Of a stretch of DNA of 24,536 bases, positions 14,814 through 21,083 are shown in pieces; the stretch's first letter is position 1, and the number at the start of each line of letters is the position of its first letter. The stretch covers positions 1-24,536 of the forward strand of contig CAYYFK010000009.1 of assembly GCA_964471565.1 (NCBI GenBank). Reading direction: 5' to 3'. A model generated the notes under the pieces. That model worked only from the letters and a program-made list of their open reading frames with translations, did not search any database and was not told the origin of the DNA. The stretch is from JABIBT01 sp964471565 (lineage in GTDB: Archaea; Nanobdellota; Nanobdellia; SCGC-AAA011-G17; PNOQ01). The translations under genes were made by a program, and so were the position numbers.

Positions 14814-15521
14814 ATGGGCGTCAAATCTACAATAAAAATGGCTTTAGTTTCGGGGGCTATATTGACTAGTATGAATTATCTCATTCCGGGTTGCATAGGT
14901 ATTACACGGTGCCACGATATTAAGAATCCATTAATTCAAAAAACGATGGATACTGAATACTTTTCCCATAAATATAATGGGAGAGATCAAGACGTCGCCT
15001 TGAAATATCTAAAACTTGCACATGCAATTACAAGCAGACATATGAGTTTCAAATGGACTGATGATAATGATTCTGACTCTTCTGTTTTGGAGAGTGGGTT
15101 TGGGGATTGTTTTAATTATTCGAAATATACTCATTCAAATTATTTATTTTTATTGGATATGGCAAATAGGGAAGATTTATCAGACTATGTTAGATTTTCA
15201 TCTGGAGAACTCCATAAAGAAGATGGTAGGTGTAGCCATGCTTGGTTGGGATTTAGGGATAATAAAAAGTGGATACCTTATGAAACCACTATGGATTTAG
15301 TTCCCGAATATTTTGACATTGATCCGGGAAGCATAGATAATTTAATCCCTACTAGAGATGTTTTGAAATTTAATGATGATAGATATGTTCTTGAAGGGGG
15401 TGTCCATTATAATGAAAATGGGTTTATGATTCCCCATATAGATATTGTTGGTTGCTTTAGAAATTCTGGGTCTGCAAGTATAATTTGGAAGGGGATAATG
15501 AGGGAAATGAAAAATAATTGA
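14814..15521 (+). CDS. Transglutaminase-like putative lipoprotein
   Basis: A 235-residue protein with an N-terminal hydrophobic segment ending in a lipobox-like LIPGC (Cys27), so probably anchored outside the membrane. The core resembles transglutaminase-like cysteine proteins. GDCFNYSKYTHSNYLFLL puts the candidate nucleophile at Cys99 at the head of a helix, SHAWLGF gives His142, and WIPYETT places an acidic residue (Glu157) where the family has Asp or Glu. Substrate is unknown; relatives act as peptidases or crosslinkers. It carries the extended promoter element shared with the PRTase-like gene at 20306. Its stop codon abuts that of convergent trpS with no gap. The lipobox reading depends on the short signal sequence and is less certain than the catalytic motif. 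Confidence 0.65.
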   Translation: MGVKSTIKMALVSGAILTSMNYLIPGCIGITRCHDIKNPLIQKTMDTEYFSHKYNGRDQDVALKYLKLAHAITSRHMSFKWTDDNDSDSSVLESGFGDCFNYSKYTHSNYLFLLDMANREDLSDYVRFSSGELHKEDGRCSHAWLGFRDNKKWIPYETTMDLVPEYFDIDPGSIDNLIPTRDVLKFNDDRYVLEGGVHYNENGFMIPHIDIVGCFRNSGSASIIWKGIMREMKNN

Positions 15522-16592
15522 TTACTCTTTTAAAAACTTAAATAACTGCTTCTTTGCTTTTTCTCTTTTCTTTTGATGTTCTTTTAAGAATTTTTGAGCT
15601 TTTTTTATTGTGTATTGTTTTAATTCTGAAGTTAACATCTTCCCGGAGGAGTAATCTTTGTGAATTTTTTCTAATTTTTTTTCATCTTCTTCTAATAATA
15701 AGTTAAGATACTGAAAACAAACGTCTACATCTGGGTTTCCTCCGTGTTTTCTGTGTTCTTCAATAGTTTCTTTTCCCCCAGAAAATGCTCTTTTTAGTTT
15801 TTTTTCAATGTCTTTTTGTGAATCTGTTGTGAAAATTGCAGATGACTCATCAGATGAAGACATTTTTGCTGTTCCTTGTAAACTTGGCATGAACTTTGAC
15901 ATTATTGATCCGGGTTTTTCTAATTTTAATTTGTGTGCTATATCTCTTGATAATTTTATGAATACATCTTGATCTATTCCGACTACAACTAATGAAGGCA
16001 AATTATACTTGTAAGTAGGATAAAGTATGTGTGCTGCTTGTATTGCTGTGTAGAATGATTGTCCAATGTTTTTATCATTTGTTAGACCTAATGCGGCTTT
16101 TACAGTTCCATAAGTTGTTGCCTTTGCACATTTTATAGTTAAATTGTAAAAATCTTGATTTATATTTGTAAAATCGAACATGAATTCTGTTTTTTTAGGA
16201 TTAAATCCTAGGGCAATTATATCTAAAGCGTTATCATAAGCTAATTCTTGTGTTTCTTCTAAAGTTAATTTAGGGTTTACTAAGAATTTTTCATCATCTG
16301 AGAAAGGTATGAAAACAAAACAGTTGAATTTGTCTTGCATTTCTTTTACAAATTTGAATGTTAATAGGTGGGCTAGGTGCATTTTGTTACTTGGACCTCT
16401 GCCAGAGACAATTGCAAATTTTTTATTTAGTATTTTATCTAAATCTCGATGTGCAAAGAAGTAATCTTTTTCTATTAATTTTATATTTTTGAATTTTTTC
16501 TTTAGAGAACTATCTATTTTAGAGGCGCCAAACTCTTTGATTACCTTACTGTAATCTACTTCTCCTTCCACTTTATATGGTGTAATTTTCAT
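15522..16592 (-). CDS. trpS: Tryptophanyl-tRNA synthetase, archaeal type
   Basis: Charges tRNA-Trp with tryptophan. The 356-residue class Ic enzyme has the archaeal/eukaryotic layout: VDYSKVIKEFGA near the N terminus, FFAHRDLDKIL (45-55), the HIGH-equivalent MHLAH (71-75) after SGRGPSNK, FSDDEKFL (97-104), NIGQSFYTAIQAAHIL (175-190), GIDQDVF, the KMSKS-equivalent KMSSS (243-247), and the family-specific AFSGG...EEHRKHGGNPDVDVCFQYL. The tail ends in a lysine-rich helix. Start ATG at 16592 lies 26.5 nt after a TATA box (16615-16622) placed between it and the tRNA-Trp gene, so it can be expressed leaderless and independently of the tRNA. Its stop codon abuts that of the convergent gene. Confidence 0.96.
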   Translation of the reverse strand: MKITPYKVEGEVDYSKVIKEFGASKIDSSLKKKFKNIKLIEKDYFFAHRDLDKILNKKFAIVSGRGPSNKMHLAHLLTFKFVKEMQDKFNCFVFIPFSDDEKFLVNPKLTLEETQELAYDNALDIIALGFNPKKTEFMFDFTNINQDFYNLTIKCAKATTYGTVKAALGLTNDKNIGQSFYTAIQAAHILYPTYKYNLPSLVVVGIDQDVFIKLSRDIAHKLKLEKPGSIMSKFMPSLQGTAKMSSSDESSAIFTTDSQKDIEKKLKRAFSGGKETIEEHRKHGGNPDVDVCFQYLNLLLEEDEKKLEKIHKDYSSGKMLTSELKQYTIKKAQKFLKEHQKKREKAKKQLFKFLKE

Positions 16593-16614
16593 AAAGTTAA
16601 ATTTAGAATTAGCT

Positions 16615-16622
16615 TATTTAAA
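16615..16622 (-). promoter_or_regulatory. TATA box of trpS
   Basis: TTTAAATA on the minus strand within the 38-bp gap between tRNA-Trp and trpS, centred 26.5 nt before the trpS ATG. It predicts a leaderless trpS mRNA starting at or next to the AUG. Confidence 0.65.
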
Positions 16623-16630
16623 GGTTACTA

Positions 16631-16704
16631 TGAGGTCGCCCGGATTTGAACCGGGATCTAGAGGGTTGGAGCCTCTCATACTAACCAGCTTATACTACGA
16701 CCCC
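16631..16704 (-). tRNA. trnW: tRNA-Trp (anticodon CCA)
   Basis: A 74-nt cloverleaf on the minus strand. The acceptor stem GGGGTCG pairs with CGACCTC (one G-U), followed by discriminator A73. The D arm has GGTTAG in its loop. The anticodon stem AGAGG/CCTCT carries the seven-base loop CTCCAAC, with CCA at positions 34-36 after U33. The T arm is CCCGG-TTCAAAT-CCGGG. G1-C72 and A73 fit archaeal/eukaryotic tRNA-Trp. The 3' CCA is not encoded. There is no intron, whereas many euryarchaeal tRNA-Trp genes carry one at the anticodon. It lies 38 bp upstream of its own synthetase gene on the same strand, with its TATA box (16731-16738) 30 nt from the 5' end. Confidence 0.97.
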
Positions 16705-16730
16705 ATGTGTAAAAGTTAGAAGAATTGGTG

Positions 16731-16738
16731 TTTATTAA
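16731..16738 (-). promoter_or_regulatory. TATA box of tRNA-Trp
   Basis: On the minus strand TTAATAAA, the same element as the bidirectional TATA box at 3085. Its centre is 30 nt before the mature tRNA 5' end. Confidence 0.55.
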
Positions 16739-16754
16739 GTTTACTATGAAAAGA

Positions 16755-16760
16755 TTTAAA
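16755..16760 (+). promoter_or_regulatory. TATA box of the nitroreductase gene
   Basis: TTTAAA within AGATTTAAAAG, centred 27.5 nt before the ATG at 16785, consistent with leaderless transcription and independent of the divergent tRNA gene. Confidence 0.55.
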
Positions 16761-16784
16761 AGTCATCATTAGAGTCTTATTTTT

Positions 16785-17333
16785 ATGGATATTGATAGCA
16801 TCATTAAAGGACGTAGAAGCATTAGACATTTTAAGAAGAAAGCTGTTCCTTGGAAAAAAATAAATGAAATTTTAGAAAGTTTTTCTTATGCACCTTGTGC
16901 TGGAGAAATTCAAAACTGGAGATTAATTGTTTTCAAAAATGATGGAAAACTGAATAAGGCTTGTCATAATCAGATTCCTGTTGTTGAAAGTGATTTTTTT
17001 GTTGCTATCTGTAGTGATGATTCTGAATTAGTTAGAACATATAAGGAAAAGGGTAAGTTTTTTGGAATTCAAAACACTGCTGCAGGAATTCAAAATATGA
17101 TGTTAAAGGCCCATTCTATGAAAGTTGGTAGTTGTTGGATTGGTGCTTATGATGAGGACAAGATTAAAGCTATTTTGAAAATACCTGAAAAAATTGGTTT
17201 GCATGCTATAGTTGTTTTTGGCTATGCTAAAGATAAACCTGAGATGCCCTTGAGATTAGATACTCAAAAAGTAATTAGTTTTAATGAATTTGGAAAGTAT
17301 AGAAGAGATCCTTTGCCTTTAGTTAAGAAGTAG
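16785..17333 (+). CDS. Nitroreductase-family flavoprotein
   Basis: A 182-residue FMN-dependent oxidoreductase of the nitroreductase superfamily, normally a homodimer using NAD(P)H. The N terminus has RRSIRHF (10-16), the FMN-phosphate-binding motif. APCAGEIQNWR (36-46) corresponds to the usual APSAGNxQPWR. FGIQNTAAGIQNMMLKAHSMKVGSCWIGAYDE is the helix and glycine loop that packs on the flavin at the dimer interface. IVVFGYAKDKP closes the core. No second domain is seen and length is normal for the minimal family. The substrate cannot be told from sequence, since family members reduce nitroaromatics, quinones, flavins or enones. The neighbouring HExxH gene has a separate promoter. Confidence 0.9.
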   Translation: MDIDSIIKGRRSIRHFKKKAVPWKKINEILESFSYAPCAGEIQNWRLIVFKNDGKLNKACHNQIPVVESDFFVAICSDDSELVRTYKEKGKFFGIQNTAAGIQNMMLKAHSMKVGSCWIGAYDEDKIKAILKIPEKIGLHAIVVFGYAKDKPEMPLRLDTQKVISFNEFGKYRRDPLPLVKK

Positions 17334-17334
17334 T

Positions 17335-17342
17335 TTTATAAA
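17335..17342 (+). promoter_or_regulatory. TATA box of the HExxH gene at 17364
   Basis: TTTATAAA begins two nt after the nitroreductase stop codon and is centred 25.5 nt before the ATG at 17364. A new leaderless unit therefore starts within a 30-bp gap. Confidence 0.6.
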
Positions 17343-17363
17343 TGATGTAATTTTGCTTTTTTT

Positions 17364-17939
17364 ATGAAAAATTTATACTTTAAAGCTTTGGATTTAGAAC
17401 TTCCTAATCCTGCAACAGAGGATTACTCATTTAAATACTTTGATGATGGGTTTGTTGAGGATATTCCTTCACATTATTTGAAATTGGGAATGGAATATGG
17501 GGGAGATGATGCCGATTTGGAGGAGACTGTAGCTGAACATTTTAGAGACACTAAATTTATCATACAAGGAGTAACTATGAAGTTTACACTTCCAAATAGA
17601 GATATAGTTGACTGCAGAACCCATATTGCTTATCTTAAGAATGCATGCAAGGACTATAGCCTTTTTACAAGAATGCATGAAGAAGCCCATGCCATTGAGT
17701 ATGCTGGGGGGATTACTGAAAAAACTATGAACGATATTATGTTAGATAAGTTTGGTATTGATTTACTGAGATTTCCTTTTGAGATGCGGCAAAACCTGGT
17801 TGCTCTTAGTCATTTGGGAAAAAAGGAGGTTCCACTTAAACCTTTTGTTGAAGCGTATTCTGAGTTTGAATCTGTAATTGATTGTGGAGATACTAGTCTT
17901 AAAAAGGCCTATAAGTTTCTTAATTTAAGTAGATTTTAA
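17364..17939 (+). CDS. Putative zincin-like protein with HExxH motif
   Basis: A 191-residue soluble protein without signal peptide. MHEEAHAIEYAGG (104-116) contains HEEAH with His105, Glu106 and His109, the pattern of gluzincin/minigluzincin zinc peptidases. A third metal ligand is not obvious; the acidic residues around 163-169 (EAYSEFE) are candidates. The N-terminal 60 residues are rich in Asp and Glu. I do not recognise a named family, and HExxH alone can occur by chance, so enzymatic activity is inference. It has its own promoter right after the nitroreductase and converges on an orphan gene across 17 bp. A second, smaller HExxH protein is encoded at 19933. Confidence 0.55.
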   Translation: MKNLYFKALDLELPNPATEDYSFKYFDDGFVEDIPSHYLKLGMEYGGDDADLEETVAEHFRDTKFIIQGVTMKFTLPNRDIVDCRTHIAYLKNACKDYSLFTRMHEEAHAIEYAGGITEKTMNDIMLDKFGIDLLRFPFEMRQNLVALSHLGKKEVPLKPFVEAYSEFESVIDCGDTSLKKAYKFLNLSRF

Positions 17940-17954
17940 TAAAAAAAGAAAAAT
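17940..17954 (-). terminator. T-rich terminator for the gene at 17957
   Basis: Read on the minus strand, ATTTTTCTTTTTTTA follows the stop codon of the 147-residue gene within a few bases. An interrupted oligo-T tract of this kind is enough for archaeal termination. It lies in the 17-bp convergent gap. Confidence 0.45.
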
Positions 17955-17956
17955 GA

Positions 17957-18400
17957 TTAGCCTTTAATACCTAATTCCTCATCTGTTATTCTAAAATACC
18001 TTTTGCTTAGTAAATCTTCTTCTAGGAAATCATAGAAATGGAGTTGCATAACTTCTTCTTCCAATGCAGACAAATAATTTTCTCTGCTTCGATTTGAAAA
18101 AATCCCACGTTCATGAAAAAATCTCTCTCTATAGTATGGATCATCTAAACGCCTTTTTATACTTGATATTGATTCAATTGCCTCTATTTTTCCTTCTATT
18201 GTCTCCGGATTCCCTAGGTTCCCATATAATTCTTCTGTCAGGAGAGGTTTTATTGCTGCCCTTCTTCTATTTCCGTTCTCGGTCATTTGCCTAAGTAGCC
18301 TAGAGGCTTCATATGCTCTTTTTCCTTCTTCTGCAAAATATTCTGTTTTTTCTTCTTCTGACATATTTTCTACATCTTCAAAAGTTCTTATTTTATCCAT
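17957..18400 (-). CDS. Hypothetical charged helical protein, 147 aa
   Basis: An unrecognised cytoplasmic protein rich in Glu, Arg and Lys, predicted mostly alpha-helical: RTFEDVENMSEEEKTEYFAEE (5-25), then basic NRRRAAIKPLL, then EEEVMQLHFYDFLEEDLL near the C terminus. No Cys pairs, signal peptide, membrane span or known motif is seen. The start is supported by a TATA box (TTTAAA at 18425-18430) centred 27.5 nt upstream. It lies immediately downstream of the ftsZ terminator on the same strand but with its own promoter, so it should not be an ftsZ operon member. Function unknown. Confidence 0.6.
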   Translation of the reverse strand: MDKIRTFEDVENMSEEEKTEYFAEEGKRAYEASRLLRQMTENGNRRRAAIKPLLTEELYGNLGNPETIEGKIEAIESISSIKRRLDDPYYRERFFHERGIFSNRSRENYLSALEEEVMQLHFYDFLEEDLLSKRYFRITDEELGIKG

Positions 18401-18424
18401 TTATTTTTCTGGAAATAATTTGTT

Positions 18425-18430
18425 TTTAAA
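18425..18430 (-). promoter_or_regulatory. TATA box of the 147-aa orphan
   Basis: TTTAAA within TCTTTAAAAAC on the minus strand, centred 27.5 nt before the ATG at 18400 and just after the ftsZ terminator T-tract. Confidence 0.5.
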
Positions 18431-18451
18431 GATTATGTAACGTTGTTCTAG

Positions 18452-18500
18452 AATAAAAAAACAAAAGAGGAAAAAGAAAGTATCACCTCTTTTTCCCCTC
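18452..18500 (-). terminator. Hairpin plus oligo-T terminator of ftsZ
   Basis: GAGGAAAAAGA (18467-18477) pairs with TCTTTTTCCCCTC (18488-18500), with two C bulged and a 10-nt loop. In the direction of ftsZ transcription the stem is followed by TTTTGTTTTTTTATT, a strong T tract. A stem with a T tail is unusual in this window, where other 3' ends have at most T-rich tracts. Confidence 0.6.
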
Positions 18501-18513
18501 AAAAAGCAATGTA

Positions 18514-18565
18514 AAGTGATTGATCAAATGTGTTGGGGGTTAAAGAATGTTTGATCAAATCACTT
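18514..18565. repeat. Long imperfect hairpin spanning the ftsZ stop codon
   Basis: Left arm AAGTGATTGATCAAA (18514-18528) and right arm TTTGATCAAATCACTT (18550-18565) are inverted copies, 15 of 16 positions paired with a single bulge, around a 21-nt loop rich in G on the plus strand (TGTGTTGGGGGTTAAAG). The right arm includes the last two ftsZ codons and the stop. Each arm also contains the palindrome TTGATCAA, and these are 31 bp apart. In ftsZ mRNA it would form a stable 3' stem-loop ahead of the terminator hairpin. Confidence 0.75.
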
Positions 18566-19636
18566 GACTATGTCTATGCCGAAATCTGATTTCATTTGTT
18601 CGGCTTTTTCTGCTTGTTCTTGGAGTCTATCTACTTTTCCAAGCACATATGGAGATTTTACTCCAGTTACAATGGTCATAACTCTTAGTCTGCCTTCCAT
18701 TCCAGGCTCTATTCTTGCTCCCCAGATTACATTTGCATCTGGATCAAGATGTTCTGTTATTGCTTGACCGATTGCGTCTATTTCTTCCAAGAGTAAATCT
18801 TCTCCACCTGCAACATGTATTAATGCTCCAGTTGCTCCATTATAATCTACATCTAATAATGGATTTGTTAAAGCTCTTTTTACAGCTTCTTCTACTCTTC
18901 TCTCAGATGTTGACTCTCCAATACCCATTACAGAAACTCCTCCGTCTGTCATAATTGCCCTAACATCTGCATAGTCTAGATTGACTAAAGATGGAATTGC
19001 AATTATTTCTACTATTCCTTTAATCATTGTGGAAAGTAGTTCATTTGCAACTGCAAATGCTTGTTTTAGAGGTAAATTTCCAGCAATTTGAACCAACCTA
19101 TTATTATCTATTACAATTACTGTATCAGATACCTGTCTTAATTGTTGAAGTCCGAATTCTGCTTTGTCTACCCTTGCCTTTTCTATCTCAAATGGCATTG
19201 TTACTGTTCCAATAACTATAGCTCCCATTTCTTTAGCAATTTGAGCTATGATTGGTGCTGATCCAGTTCCAGTTCCTCCGCCCATTCCTGAGCAAACGAA
19301 TACCATATCAGATCCCTTTATCATTTCTTTTAACTCTTGGATAGATTCTTTAGCTGATTCTCTTCCCATATCAATAAATCCACCACATCCAAGACCCCTT
19401 GTAAGATCTCTTCCGATTAATAGTTTTCTATCTGCTGAAGAAATATCTAGATGTTGTTTATCTGTATTTATAGCTATAACTTCTGCTCCAGAAATACCCT
19501 TCTTATAGAGCCATGAAACAATATTATTTCCTGCTCCACCTGCCCCTATAACTTTAATATTAGCCTGTCCCACTTCAACGTTGTTTATTTCTTGATTGTC
19601 TGCGTTTTTCAATGCGTCTTGTATGATAAATTCCAT
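18560..19636 (-). CDS. ftsZ: Cell-division GTPase FtsZ
   Basis: Tubulin-like GTPase that polymerises into the division ring. The Rossmann start KVIGAGGAGNNIV (28-40), the NTDKQ segment (58-61), the tubulin signature GGGTGTGS (119-126) and the T7 synergy loop NLDYAD (219-224) with catalytic Asp are all intact. TRGLGCGG (79-86) and TMPFEIEKARVDKAE are typical. The C-terminal tail ends FGIDIVK, as in archaeal FtsZ1-like proteins, to which the GAGGAGNN motif also points. Length 358 is normal. It is preceded by a TATA box at 19688-19697 and a GGGGG run 12 nt before the ATG, so its mRNA probably has a leader of about 32 nt. Repeated motifs lie further upstream. Monocistronic by its 3' hairpins. Confidence 0.97.
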   Translation of the reverse strand: MEFIIQDALKNADNQEINNVEVGQANIKVIGAGGAGNNIVSWLYKKGISGAEVIAINTDKQHLDISSADRKLLIGRDLTRGLGCGGFIDMGRESAKESIQELKEMIKGSDMVFVCSGMGGGTGTGSAPIIAQIAKEMGAIVIGTVTMPFEIEKARVDKAEFGLQQLRQVSDTVIVIDNNRLVQIAGNLPLKQAFAVANELLSTMIKGIVEIIAIPSLVNLDYADVRAIMTDGGVSVMGIGESTSERRVEEAVKRALTNPLLDVDYNGATGALIHVAGGEDLLLEEIDAIGQAITEHLDPDANVIWGARIEPGMEGRLRVMTIVTGVKSPYVLGKVDRLQEQAEKAEQMKSDFGIDIVK

Positions 19637-19648
19637 TTTTTTCTTTTT

Positions 19649-19697
19649 CCCCCATAGAGTTTTTGTTGTTTTTTATTACAATAATCTTTATATATAT
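19649..19697 (-). promoter_or_regulatory. ftsZ promoter and G-rich ribosome-binding site
   Basis: TATATATAAA (19688-19697, minus strand) predicts a start near 19668. GGGGG at 19649-19653 lies 12 nt before the ATG at 19636. This leadered layout with a poly-G Shine-Dalgarno-like run is shared with the TrmB-like gene and differs from the leaderless majority. Confidence 0.5.
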
Positions 19698-19700
19698 GGA

Positions 19701-19878
19701 AGTGTAATTCTTCCTTAGAAAAAGTTAATATTTCGCCAAAATAAATTGCTTTTTCGAGATAACCTAAACTAGTACATAAAAAAACACACGCGATAGATTC
19801 AGTTCGCCAACACGAATCTAAGTAATAACCTAATAGTATTTTCACTGTTTTAGTATATAAGTATTTTTAGAGTGTAAT
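19701..19878. promoter_or_regulatory. Repeat-rich divergent region between ftsZ and the gene at 19933
   Basis: The 296-bp spacer has no convincing gene but holds three paired motifs: AGTGTAAT (19701-19708, 19871-19878), TTCGCCAA (19732-19739, 19803-19810) and ATAACCTAA (19759-19767, 19825-19833). A perfect 7-bp inverted repeat, TAGATTC (19794-19800) and GAATCTA (19814-19820), encloses the second TTCGCCAA in its loop. A minus-strand TATA-like CTTATATAC (about 19854-19862) could give ftsZ a second, longer leader. GC-containing motifs stand out against the AT-rich background. Regulator sites or a structured leader RNA are both possible. Confidence 0.4.
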
Positions 19879-19932
19879 ATATAGTTTTTAGTTTATGATT
19901 TCTTTTTATACCGACGATGATTCTTACTTTTT

Positions 19933-20247
19933 ATGTATAAACCCAAAATTTTGATAAAATATAAAGATGTTGTTGATATCTGTTGTTATGAGTTTGATTT
20001 AAAGTTTGGAAAGCCAAAAAATAAAGGAGATTATGGTGAGGTAGATTGGGATACCTTGGAGATAATTTTGGATCCAGATAGGGATAAAAGTGGTTGGGGA
20101 GCTACATTAATTCATGAAATTTTACATGTTCATTATGATGAAAGATTAAAAGATGGTTCTAATGAAGCATTCATAGAAAGAGAGACTCAATATTATGTTA
20201 AAAATAGACCAGATATTGTTGAGTTGGCTCTTAGTTTTATTTCTTAG
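19933..20247 (+). CDS. Small putative zinc metallopeptidase with HEILH motif
   Basis: A 104-residue cytoplasmic protein. LEIILDPDRDKSGWGATLIHEILHVHYDE holds HEILH with His61, Glu62 and His65, preceded by a beta strand and a short loop and followed by a helix with Glu residues (EAFIERE, 78-84) that could supply the third metal ligand. The arrangement of strand, helix and HExxH resembles small ImmA/IrrE-like or SprT-like domains found alone in phage and archaeal genomes, without a clear family assignment. Start ATG at 19933 follows a TATA-like TAATATATAG (19875-19884) by about 53 nt, so it may have a leader of about 27 nt. The extended promoter of the next gene begins right after its stop codon. 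Confidence 0.62.
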   Translation: MYKPKILIKYKDVVDICCYEFDLKFGKPKNKGDYGEVDWDTLEIILDPDRDKSGWGATLIHEILHVHYDERLKDGSNEAFIERETQYYVKNRPDIVELALSFIS

Positions 20248-20278
20248 CAGTAGTTACAAATAGTAAAGTTTATATATT
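20248..20278 (+). promoter_or_regulatory. Extended promoter element, copy 2 (TTAC-N5-GTAA plus TATA)
   Basis: CAGTAGTTACAAAT followed by AGTAAAG and TATA box TTTATATA (20269-20276). TTAC (20254-20257) and GTAA (20263-20266) form the same inverted repeat as at 14758. It starts at the base after the stop codon of the preceding gene, and the TATA centre is about 33 nt before the ATG at 20306. Confidence 0.6.
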
Positions 20279-20305
20279 GGTGATTTTTTTGGGTTTATTA
20301 GGAAA

Positions 20306-21055
20306 ATGAAACCTTTAGAACAATTAAATTTAGGAAAATTGTATGGTGCTTCTTTTGACGTGCTCTATGATGATAAATTTTGTTCAATAGTAGATAATAT
20401 AGTTAAGGAAGAAAATCCACTTAAATTTAGAGCTATGTATTTTGATATTATGCAGCTTTATTTTGATTTTTTGGTTGATAAAGTTCAAATTACGCCAGAA
20501 CAGGAAAAAATATGGGGCAATTTGTGTATTGCGGGTAAAAATTTTGTTGGTAGTTTTTATAGGGGCAATGGGATAGATTCTGATTCATTTAATTATCTTG
20601 TTGATCCAAACTTAGAAAAAATATTGGGGATTGCAGGAAATGAAGAAGATTCTTCATCAAAACATCGGCATTGTGCGCATATAGAAAACAAAATAATGAG
20701 ATTTGGTGTTAGTTTGCCTGAATGGGTTGAAAAAAATCTAGTTCCCGATACATTAGTTAGTGTGGCTACTGGTGCATTTGAGCCTACTTTTTTAGCGATG
20801 GATATTCTTGAAATGGACTATATGCTGCCTATTAGATATTCTAAGGCTGGAAGAACAGATAGAATTCCAAGGATTTTGGAGAATGGGGACAATAGTTATC
20901 CTGGATGCCACATACATGGAAAGAATGTTTTGGTTGTAGAGGATGTTATCAGTTCTGGAGAGAGTATAGAAAAAGTGAGTGAGTTTGTCAGATCTTTTGG
21001 ACCCAAAAAAATTGGGAAGCGTACTGTTAAATGGGATGAGCGTTCTGAAATGTGA
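20306..21055 (+). CDS. Phosphoribosyltransferase-like protein
   Basis: A 249-residue cytoplasmic protein. The C-terminal half has the type I PRTase PRPP-binding loop: VLVVEDVISSGESI (about 209-222), with the two acidic residues and the ISSGES phosphate loop, and a preceding TLVSVATGAFEPTFLA segment matching the pyrophosphate-loop strand of orotate-type PRTases. MLPIRYSKAG corresponds to the mid-domain strand. The N-terminal 110 residues are helical and unrecognised, and RHCAHIENKIMRFG links them. No purine or pyrimidine hood motif identifies a base, so the substrate is open; it could be a regulatory or non-canonical PRTase. It carries the extended promoter element shared with the transglutaminase-like gene. 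An AGGA lies close to the ATG. gatD downstream has its own promoter. Confidence 0.7.
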   Translation: MKPLEQLNLGKLYGASFDVLYDDKFCSIVDNIVKEENPLKFRAMYFDIMQLYFDFLVDKVQITPEQEKIWGNLCIAGKNFVGSFYRGNGIDSDSFNYLVDPNLEKILGIAGNEEDSSSKHRHCAHIENKIMRFGVSLPEWVEKNLVPDTLVSVATGAFEPTFLAMDILEMDYMLPIRYSKAGRTDRIPRILENGDNSYPGCHIHGKNVLVVEDVISSGESIEKVSEFVRSFGPKKIGKRTVKWDERSEM

Positions 21056-21083
21056 TAAATGTCTTCCCTAAAAAGCATTAGTT

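Noticed and set aside
19609..19845. 78-codon minus-strand frame overlapping the ftsZ start
   Set aside because: Starts with GTG, runs across the ftsZ TATA box and into ftsZ in another frame, and its product resembles nothing. It is likely chance.
19895..19954. 19-codon upstream frame (ATG 19895) overlapping the start of the HEILH gene
   Set aside because: Could be a leader peptide, but the promoter position is uncertain and short frames of this size are common in AT-rich DNA.
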